Program-made: the position numbers and the translations under genes
In this document: positions 32,290-37,905 of the stretch, piece by piece
How the letters are laid out: every line of letters starts with the position of its first letter
Position numbering within the stretch: position 1 is the stretch's first letter
The notes under the pieces: model-generated
Told to the model about the DNA's origin: nothing
What the model saw: the letters and a program-made list of their open reading frames with translations, nothing else
Databases searched by the model: none
Assembly (NCBI GenBank): GCA_934501475.1
Contig: CAKSUL010000017.1
Coordinates: 1-37,905, forward strand
Direction: 5' to 3'
Origin: an uncultured Roseovarius sp.
GTDB lineage: Bacteria; Pseudomonadota; Alphaproteobacteria; Rhodobacterales; Rhodobacteraceae
Length of the DNA stretch: 37,905 nt

Positions 32290-32304
32290 CGCCGGGCCGT
32301 CCGG

Positions 32305-32817
32305 TCAGTCAGGCTGGACATGCGCCGCCCGCGCGATCCTGAGCGCATCGCGGATCTCACCATATAGGGCCTTGCGCTCATCCTCGGACAGGAATGCGCC
32401 GATCTCGACCTCGCGGCCCTTGCCCTTGAGGGTGATGTAATGCGCCACCGGTCCGCCGGTGGGATGCATGGCGACCTGCGCCCAATAGCTGTTGCAGTCC
32501 CATTCCTGAACATCGCCTTTCGGGTTGGTGCGCGTCAGGTGGATTTCGGCGGGGTCGATGGTCAGCTCCTCCAGCAGATTGCCGCTTTCGTAAGAGCGTT
32601 GCAGCGCATACCACAGCGCCGCCACCGCCAGCACCATGAACGGCAACAGCCCCCACAAGATGACGGTGCCCAGCAGCGGAAACAGCGGGAAGGTCAGCAT
32701 CACGCAGGTGATCAGGATGAACACGACAAACCCCCGCCTCGGAAGCGAGCGATACGGCCACAGTTCCAGCCGCGCCATCCGCGACGGTGCCGCGGGAGAT
32801 GACCATTCATAAGGCAT
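32305..32817 (-). CDS. DUF2244 membrane protein
   Basis: A 170-residue protein of the DUF2244 family, found in alphaproteobacteria and often near cytochrome oxidase genes. The characteristic LELWPYRSLPRRGF comes first, followed by two membrane helices (about 27-47 and 51-70), then a soluble domain with EWDCNSYWAQVAM and GAFLSEDERKAL. The function is not established. The start at 32817 (MPYEWSS) fits family N-termini although its ribosome-binding site is weak. It lies downstream of the GNAT gene on the same strand (142-base gap). Confidence 0.85.
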   Translation of the reverse strand: MPYEWSSPAAPSRMARLELWPYRSLPRRGFVVFILITCVMLTFPLFPLLGTVILWGLLPFMVLAVAALWYALQRSYESGNLLEELTIDPAEIHLTRTNPKGDVQEWDCNSYWAQVAMHPTGGPVAHYITLKGKGREVEIGAFLSEDERKALYGEIRDALRIARAAHVQPD

Positions 32818-32959
32818 GGGTCCAGTCTAGAACGTTTCGAGATCGAGGTGAAACACAACTTGAACCCGAAACATCATATCCCGCCCATCCGCCGGGAAAA
32901 GGGGCTGTTTTTGCAGACCGGCTATTTGCGGCGCGCCTTGCGTGGCCGATATCTGCGTG

Positions 32960-33406
32960 TCAGCGCGCGTATTTGATGAACGGCGTCAGGGTGGCGATGC
33001 GGTCATAAAGCAGCCTTGCGGTGGCGTTGAAATCCTGCGTCATCCAATAGACCGACGGGCAGCCATCGGCATCGGCGGCGTCATAGACCGCCTCGATCAG
33101 CTTGCGCCCCACGCCGGTGCCGCGCACCTCCGGGGCCGCATAAAGATCCTGCAGATAGCAGACATCCTCGAGCCGCCAGTTATGCGGGTGATAGATGTAA
33201 TGCACAAGGCCGACCGGGCGCTGGCCCTGCACCGCCAGCAGCGCGTTCTGCTTGGGGTGATCGGCGGACAGAAGGCGCGCGAAAGTGGTGGCATAGACCT
33301 CTTCGGGCACTGATGTTTCGTAATATTCCAGATAGGCCCGCCAAAGGGCGCGCCAGTCCTTTTCATCGGCCGGGGTCAGCTTGCGGATGGTTACGGCGTC
33401 GGACAT
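32960..33406 (-). CDS. GNAT-family N-acetyltransferase
   Basis: A 148-residue GNAT acetyltransferase. IRKLTPADEKDWRALW opens the fold, YLQDLYAAPEVRGTGVGRKLIEAV holds the acetyl-CoA pyrophosphate loop (RGTGVG), and VYWMTQDFNATARLLYD closes it. The substrate is unknown; this compact form usually acylates small amines or protein N-termini. ATG at 33404-33406 follows CAGAGG, better than the in-frame ATG three codons upstream. It is downstream of ecm, behind a hairpin that may terminate most ecm transcripts. Confidence 0.88.
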   Translation of the reverse strand: MSDAVTIRKLTPADEKDWRALWRAYLEYYETSVPEEVYATTFARLLSADHPKQNALLAVQGQRPVGLVHYIYHPHNWRLEDVCYLQDLYAAPEVRGTGVGRKLIEAVYDAADADGCPSVYWMTQDFNATARLLYDRIATLTPFIKYAR

Positions 33407-33454
33407 GGGGCACACCTCTGGCTGGCGATCATTTGGCCAGACTGTGGACCCAAA

Positions 33455-33482
33455 CCCGCATCGCTGGCAAGGACGATGCGGG
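33455..33482 (-). terminator. hairpin after ecm, probable terminator
   Basis: CCCGCATCG and CGATGCGGG form a perfect nine-base-pair stem around a 10-base loop, 20 bases after the ecm stop on the minus strand, followed by TTTGGG. The T tract is short, so termination may be incomplete or Rho-assisted. Confidence 0.5.
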
Positions 33483-33502
33483 CTGGCCCCCCTTGTGCGG
33501 GG

Positions 33503-35482
33503 TTACTCGGCCGCGACCGCCTGCGGATCGGCCAATGTGACGATATCCATCATGATCGTGTTCAGCTCAAAATCCTTGGGGGTATAGACGCGCGCCACGC
33601 CCATGGCCAACAGGCGTCTGGCGTCCTCGTCAGGGATGATGCCGCCGACAATCACCGGCACCTTGCCCAGACCGGCGGCGCGCATCCGCTCCATCAGGTC
33701 TTCGACCAGCGGCAGATGGCTGCCCGACAGGATCGACAGGCCGACCACATGCGCGCCGTCCTCGACCGCGGCGCTGACGATTTCCTCGGGCGTGAGGCGA
33801 ATCCCCTCATAGCCGATATCCATGCCGCAATCGCGCGCCCGGAACGAGATCTGCTCGGCCCCGTTGGAATGGCCGTCCAGCCCCGGCTTGCCCATCAGGA
33901 ATTTCAGACGGCGGCCCAGCCGGTCACTGACCATGTCCACGGCCTCGCGGATATGCTCCAGCCCTTCGGTCTTGTTGGAGGGGCTGAAGGAAACGCCGGT
34001 CGGGCCGCGATATTCGCCATGCACGGCGCGCATTTCCTGCGCCCATTCGCCGGTGGTGACGCCCGCGCGCGCCGCCTTGATCGAGGCGGGCATGATGTTG
34101 CGCCCCGCGGCGGCATCGGCGCGCAACTGCGCCAGCGCGTCCTTGACCGCGCCCGCATCGCGCGCGTCGCGCCAGGCGTTCAGACGCCCGATCTGTTCGG
34201 CCTCGACCGCCGGGTCCACCACCATGATGCCGCCATCCCCGGTCATCAGCGGCGAGGCCTCGCCCTCGGTCCATTTGTTGACGCCGACGACGATGGTCTC
34301 ATTGCGCTCGATCCGGTTCAGGCGTTCGGCGTTGCTGTCCACAAGGCGCGCTTTCATGTAGTCGATCGCGCCGATCGCGCCGCCCATGCTGTCGAGATTG
34401 GCCAATTCATGACGTGCGCCGTCTTTCAGCGCCTCGACCTTGGCATCGACGGCGGGGTTGCCTTCGAACAGGTCGTCGAATTCCAGCAGGTCGGTTTCAT
34501 AGGCCAGGATCTGCTGCATCCGCATCGACCATTGCTGATCCCAGGGGCGCGGCAGGCCCAGGGCCTCGTTCCAGGCGGGCAGTTGCACGGCGCGCGCGCG
34601 GGCCTTCTTGCTGAGGGTCACGGCCAGCATCTCGATCAGGATGCGATAGACGTTGTTTTCCGGCTGCTGTTCGGTCAGCCCGAGCGAGTTGACCTGCACG
34701 CCATAGCGAAAGCGGCGGAATTTCGGGTTTTCCACGCCATAGCGGGTCAGCAGGATCTCATCCCACAGATCGACAAAGGCGCGCATCTTGCACATTTCGG
34801 TGACAAAGCGGATGCCGGCATTGACGAAAAACGAAATCCGCCCGCACAGCGCCGGGAAATCCTCGGGATCGACGCGCGGGCGCAACTCATCCAGAACCGC
34901 CACGGCGGTGGCCAGCGCAAAGGACAATTCCTGCTCGGGTGTCGCGCCTGCCTCTTGCAGGTGATACGAGCAGACATTCATCGGGTTCCATTTCGGAACA
35001 TGCTTGTAACAATATTCGGCGACGTCCCCGATCATCCTGAGCGACGGTTTGGGCGGGCAGATATAGGTGCCGCGGCTGAGATATTCCTTGATCAGGTCAT
35101 TCTGCACCGTGCCCTGAAGGGCGGACACATCCGCGCCCTGTTCTTCGGCCACGGCAATATAAAGCGACAAGAGCCAGGGCGCGGTCGCGTTGATCGTCAT
35201 CGACGTGTTCATCTGGTCCAGCGGAATATCGGCGAACAGCGCGCGCATGTCCCCCAGATGGCAAACCGGCACGCCGACCTTGCCCACCTCGCCGCGCGAC
35301 AGGATGTGATCGCTGTCATAGCCGGTCTGCGTGGGCAGATCGAAAGCCACCGAAAGACCGGTCTGCCCCTTGGCCAGATTGGCACGATAAAGCGCGTTCG
35401 ACGCCGAGGCGGTGGAATGCCCGGCATAGGTGCGGATCAGCCACGGGCGGTCAGGCTGGCGGTCTTGCTGCGTCTGCGACAT
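33503..35482 (-). CDS. ecm: ethylmalonyl-CoA mutase
   Basis: A 659-residue coenzyme-B12-dependent mutase of the MeaA/Ecm type, which converts (2R)-ethylmalonyl-CoA to (2S)-methylsuccinyl-CoA in the ethylmalonyl-CoA pathway for C2 assimilation. The barrel domain shows RTYAGHSTASASNALYR, LSVAFDLPTQTGYDSD and MNTSMTINATAPWLL. The C-terminal cobalamin domain has GLDGHSNGAEQ (the DxHxxG base-off motif), SILSGSH and IVGGIIPDEDA. Both domains sit on one chain, and length fits Ecm better than two-subunit methylmalonyl-CoA mutases. The crotonyl-CoA carboxylase/reductase gene nearby supports Ecm over methylmalonyl-CoA mutase. ATG at 35480-35482 follows AAAGAGG. It is divergent from the acyltransferase gene. 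Confidence 0.93.
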   Translation of the reverse strand: MSQTQQDRQPDRPWLIRTYAGHSTASASNALYRANLAKGQTGLSVAFDLPTQTGYDSDHILSRGEVGKVGVPVCHLGDMRALFADIPLDQMNTSMTINATAPWLLSLYIAVAEEQGADVSALQGTVQNDLIKEYLSRGTYICPPKPSLRMIGDVAEYCYKHVPKWNPMNVCSYHLQEAGATPEQELSFALATAVAVLDELRPRVDPEDFPALCGRISFFVNAGIRFVTEMCKMRAFVDLWDEILLTRYGVENPKFRRFRYGVQVNSLGLTEQQPENNVYRILIEMLAVTLSKKARARAVQLPAWNEALGLPRPWDQQWSMRMQQILAYETDLLEFDDLFEGNPAVDAKVEALKDGARHELANLDSMGGAIGAIDYMKARLVDSNAERLNRIERNETIVVGVNKWTEGEASPLMTGDGGIMVVDPAVEAEQIGRLNAWRDARDAGAVKDALAQLRADAAAGRNIMPASIKAARAGVTTGEWAQEMRAVHGEYRGPTGVSFSPSNKTEGLEHIREAVDMVSDRLGRRLKFLMGKPGLDGHSNGAEQISFRARDCGMDIGYEGIRLTPEEIVSAAVEDGAHVVGLSILSGSHLPLVEDLMERMRAAGLGKVPVIVGGIIPDEDARRLLAMGVARVYTPKDFELNTIMMDIVTLADPQAVAAE

Positions 35483-35507
35483 GTCGGGCCTCTTTGAATC
35501 ATACTGC

Positions 35508-35594
35508 GCAATATTCTTACGTCAGGTGATAGATACCTGCAACATTGTGGCGGTGTCAATTCGCTGCGTTGCGGCAATTCTGTCGCCTGCGACA
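35508..35594. promoter_or_regulatory. regulatory region between ecm and the acyltransferase gene
   Basis: The 193-base divergent gap carries TTGC-type motifs read toward ecm: ATATTGC (35514-35508) and AATGTTGC (35546-35539). It also has a perfect palindrome TGTCGC-CT-GCGACA at 35581-35594 between the two genes. AATGTTGC and ATATTGC also occur upstream of ccr. These are candidate operators; no regulator is encoded nearby. Confidence 0.35.
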
Positions 35595-35675
35595 ACTGGG
35601 CGGGCTCAAATGCGCCCGCATGGCCTCATCACGGTTTTCCGGCCGCTTCGGGCAGTGTATCAACAGGAAACGCAG

Positions 35676-37142
35676 ATGCCGCAAGGGGCCCGGATGACAT
35701 CGACGATCCAAATGCCGATCTGGGCGCTTGTCTTGCTGCTGGCCTTTGCGGCGGTCACTTTCGCATCGCATTTCCTGTTTCCGTCGGTGCGCTGGTTTTT
35801 TCGTCGCAGGCTCGAGCGCGCGGTCGAGCGGCTGAACAAGCGCCTGACCCGCCCGATCGAACCGTTCAAGCTGGCCCGGCGACATGACATGATCCAGCGG
35901 CTGGTCTATGACCCCGAGGTGACGCAGGCGATTGTCGATTACGCGCGCAGACACAATGTCCGCGAGGATGTGGCCTTTGAGAAGGCGCGCAGCTATGCCC
36001 GCGAGATCGTGCCCAGTTTCAGCGCCTTTGCCTATTTCAGCTTTGGCACGAGGCTGGCGCGGTGGCTGGCGGGCACGCTTTATGATGTATGGACCGGACC
36101 GGACAATTCCGCCCTTCTGGAAGAGATCGACCGCGACGCGACGGTGATCTTCATCATGAATCATCGCAGCAACATGGATTATGTGCTGGTGACGATGCTG
36201 GCGGCGCAGGCCTCGGCGCTGTCCTATGCGGTGGGGGAATGGGCGCGGGTGTGGCCGCTCAGCCGGTTGATCAAATCCATGGGGGCCTATTTCATCAGGC
36301 GCCGTTCACGCGGGGGGCTCTATCGCACGGTCCTTGCGCGCTATGTGCAGATGTCCACCGCAGGCGGCGTGACGCATGCGATCTTTCCCGAAGGCGGGCT
36401 GAGCCTGGATGGTCGGGTGCGCCCGCCCAAGCTGGGCCTGCTGTCCTATGTCGTCGATGCCTACATCCCCGGCGGGCGCGATGTGGTGTTCGTGCCGGTG
36501 GCGATCAATTATGACCGCGTGCTGGAAGACCGGGTTCTGGTGGCCGCCTGTCAGCGTGGCGATCGCCGCTTTGGCGCCAGGATGTCGGTCATCCTGGGGT
36601 TCGTTCTGCGCATGGCGTGGAATCGGCTGCGCGGGCGGTTTCACAAATTCGGCACGGCGGCGGTGGTGTTCGGCCCACCCATCAGGATGAGCGACCAGGA
36701 CAGCGCGCCGGAACTGGACCGGCTGGCAACAGACCTGATGCATCGCATCCAGCATGAGATGCCGGTCCTGTTCGTGCCGCTGCTGGCGCGGGTTCTGCTG
36801 CGCGCGGACGGGCCGCTTGACGCGCCCGCATTGCTGGCGGGGGTCACGCAACAGATCGCGGTGGCCAATTCCCCCGCGCCGCCGCTTCTGGGGGAGATGT
36901 CGCTGTCCGAAATGGTCGAACGCGCGCAGGATTTGCTGGCACGGCGCGGCCTGATCGAAACCGCCACAGGGGGCTGGCAGGCCACGGCGGCGGCGCGCCC
37001 CTTGCTGAGCTATTATGCCAATTCCATCGCGCATTTCTTTGAGGATGGCGCGAATGGCGACCCGAAGGGATGCCTCAGCGCGCCAGAGCCCCGCCGCCGC
37101 CTGCCCGAGCCCGAGCCGGAGAATGCTGCACCTGCAAAGTAA
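35676..37142 (+). CDS. PlsB/PlsC-type glycerolipid acyltransferase
   Basis: A 488-residue membrane-associated acyltransferase. One N-terminal helix (about residues 11-31, IWALVLLLAFAAVTFASHFLF) precedes the acyltransferase core. The NHRSNMD block supplies the catalytic HX4D, GAYFIRRRSRGGLYR follows, and IFPEGGLSLDG is the glycerol-phosphate-binding PEG motif. It most resembles the glycerol-3-phosphate acyltransferase branch, so a role in phosphatidic acid synthesis is likely, though the acyl acceptor is unproven. The C-terminus is proline-, glutamate- and alanine-rich. ATGs at 35676 (behind AGGAAA) and 35694 (behind AAGGGG) are both good starts. It lies between ecm and ccr. Confidence 0.85.
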   Translation: MPQGARMTSTIQMPIWALVLLLAFAAVTFASHFLFPSVRWFFRRRLERAVERLNKRLTRPIEPFKLARRHDMIQRLVYDPEVTQAIVDYARRHNVREDVAFEKARSYAREIVPSFSAFAYFSFGTRLARWLAGTLYDVWTGPDNSALLEEIDRDATVIFIMNHRSNMDYVLVTMLAAQASALSYAVGEWARVWPLSRLIKSMGAYFIRRRSRGGLYRTVLARYVQMSTAGGVTHAIFPEGGLSLDGRVRPPKLGLLSYVVDAYIPGGRDVVFVPVAINYDRVLEDRVLVAACQRGDRRFGARMSVILGFVLRMAWNRLRGRFHKFGTAAVVFGPPIRMSDQDSAPELDRLATDLMHRIQHEMPVLFVPLLARVLLRADGPLDAPALLAGVTQQIAVANSPAPPLLGEMSLSEMVERAQDLLARRGLIETATGGWQATAAARPLLSYYANSIAHFFEDGANGDPKGCLSAPEPRRRLPEPEPENAAPAK

Positions 37143-37146
37143 TTTT

Positions 37147-37205
37147 CTGCAACTGCGGGGTCATAAAATTACCAAAAATGCCCCGTTTGATATTGCAATG
37201 TTGCG
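37147..37205 (+). promoter_or_regulatory. candidate operator region upstream of ccr
   Basis: The AT-rich 147-base gap before ccr holds CTGCAA (37147-37152), TTGCAA (37193-37198) and GTTGCG (37200-37205), inside ATATTGC and AATGTTGC. GCGGGG and CCCCGT flank an AT-rich loop of about 20 bases. TTGCAA half-sites recall those of ScfR-type acyl-CoA regulators (PccR, RamB), but this is only a resemblance. Confidence 0.35.
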
Positions 37206-37289
37206 TTTTGGTGGTATTCCATGGCCCGGACACCCGCGATTCTGCATCGCGGCGCAATTGTAAGTCTTGCACGCCAAAGGAGGCCGATC

Positions 37290-37905
37290 ATGGCATTGGA
37301 TACCGAAACCGGAATCGCCCAGTATGATGCACCGGAGAAAGACCTGTATGAGGTCGGTGAGATGCCCCCCATGGGCTATGTTCCGGCGAAAATGTATGCG
37401 TGGACGATCCGCCGCGAGCGTCATGGCGAGCCCGAGCAATCCTTTCAACAGGAAGTGGTCGATGTGCCGGTTCTGGACAGCAACGAGGTGCTGGTTCTGG
37501 TGATGGCGGCGGGCGTCAACTATAATGGCGTCTGGGCCGGTCTGGGCAAGCCGATCAGCCCCTTTGACGTCCACAAGGCCGAATATCACATCGCCGGCTC
37601 CGACGCCGCCGGTGTCGTCTGGGCCGTGGGCGACAAGGTCAAGCGCTGGAAGGTCGGCGACGAGGTGGTGATCCACTGCAACCAGGATGACGGCGACGAC
37701 GAGGAATGCAACGGCGGCGATCCGATGTATTCGCCCAGCCAGCGGATCTGGGGCTATGAGACGCCCGACGGCAGTTTCGCGCAATTCACCCGCGTTCAGG
37801 CACAGCAGCTGATGCGCCGTCCCCAGCATCTGACATGGGAGGAATCGGCCTGCTACACGCTGACGCTGGCCACCGCCTACCGGATGCTGTTCGGCCATGA
37901 ACCGC
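37290..37905 (+). CDS. ccr: crotonyl-CoA carboxylase/reductase (N-terminal part, cut by window end)
   Basis: The first 205 residues of crotonyl-CoA carboxylase/reductase, a zinc-independent MDR-family enzyme that reductively carboxylates crotonyl-CoA to (2S)-ethylmalonyl-CoA with NADPH and CO2, the key step of the ethylmalonyl-CoA pathway. Recognisable blocks are MPPMGYVPAKMYAWTIR, EVLVLVMAAGVNYNGVWA, HIAGSDAAGVVWAVGDKV, the CCR-specific acidic HCNQDDGDDEECNGG insert, IWGYETPDGSFAQF and LTLATAYRMLFGHEP. The ATG at 37290 has an ideal AAAGGAGG. The Rossmann and CO2-binding regions lie beyond the window. Ecm, encoded nearby, acts two steps later after an epimerase. Confidence 0.95.
   Translation, partial: MALDTETGIAQYDAPEKDLYEVGEMPPMGYVPAKMYAWTIRRERHGEPEQSFQQEVVDVPVLDSNEVLVLVMAAGVNYNGVWAGLGKPISPFDVHKAEYHIAGSDAAGVVWAVGDKVKRWKVGDEVVIHCNQDDGDDEECNGGDPMYSPSQRIWGYETPDGSFAQFTRVQAQQLMRRPQHLTWEESACYTLTLATAYRMLFGHEP

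Noticed and set aside
33476..35497. 673-codon plus-strand open frame opposite ecm
   Set aside because: Antisense shadow of an unambiguous B12 mutase.

Overview
The window looks like chromosomal core DNA from a Rhodobacteraceae (Roseobacter/Rhodobacter-type) alphaproteobacterium. The evidence is high GC with strongly GC-ending codons, a 44-residue proteobacterial aa3 cytochrome oxidase subunit IV, a Hint-domain protein of the type common in this family, lineage-typical DUF3422, DUF6446 and DUF6173 genes, and two genes of the ethylmalonyl-CoA pathway (ecm, ccr). I see no rRNA, tRNA, CRISPR array, transposase, integrase or prophage gene. Gene density is very high and no gap exceeds 300 bases. 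Family names come from reading the translations without a database search.

Layout. 1-3.1 kb: the tail of an unknown gene, a DUF3422 membrane-anchored protein, a lipoprotein with a possible permuted papain-like layout, and the small oxidase subunit. 2.6-5.8 kb: a tightly overlapping minus-strand operon of acyl-CoA dehydrogenase (DmdC-like architecture), metallo-beta-lactamase-fold hydrolase and DUF6173. 5.9-10.6 kb: the tRNA threonylcarbamoylation enzyme Sua5/TsaC, a fused ABC exporter, and a secreted SPOR/peptidoglycan-binding protein whose trypsin-like domain has lost its catalytic triad. 10.8-17.1 kb: glyQ, a DUF6446 membrane gene and glyS in one coupled operon, then a divergent PPDK-family protein. 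17.2-19.9 kb: a SleB-type cell-wall hydrolase, then folB (with an extra C-terminal domain) and folP. 19.9-23.2 kb, minus strand: a DMT transporter, ilvC with a strong terminator, and the Hint protein.

23.5-28.4 kb: two translationally coupled Lrp/AsnC regulators followed by a class V aminotransferase, then a UbiH-type hydroxylase and a HAD nucleotidase on the minus strand, then a GntR regulator. 28.3-31.6 kb, minus strand: a family 2 glycosyltransferase with an N-terminal MshEN/T2SSE_N-like region, whose ribosome-binding site lies inside a perfect hairpin, and carA. 31.8-33.4 kb: YqeY-like protein, DUF2244 protein and a GNAT acetyltransferase. 33.5-37.9 kb: ethylmalonyl-CoA mutase, a divergent PlsB/PlsC-type acyltransferase and the start of crotonyl-CoA carboxylase/reductase, which together point to C2 assimilation by the ethylmalonyl-CoA pathway.

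Most genes are housekeeping. The least explained items are: the glycosyltransferase locus (promoter with a CtrA-like site, occluded ribosome-binding site, and possible second-messenger domain); the dead-triad secreted protein; the FolB fusion with a C-terminal domain that resembles the amino-acid-kinase fold; DUF6446 locked between the two glycyl-tRNA synthetase subunits; and TTGC-type motifs shared by the ecm and ccr upstream regions.
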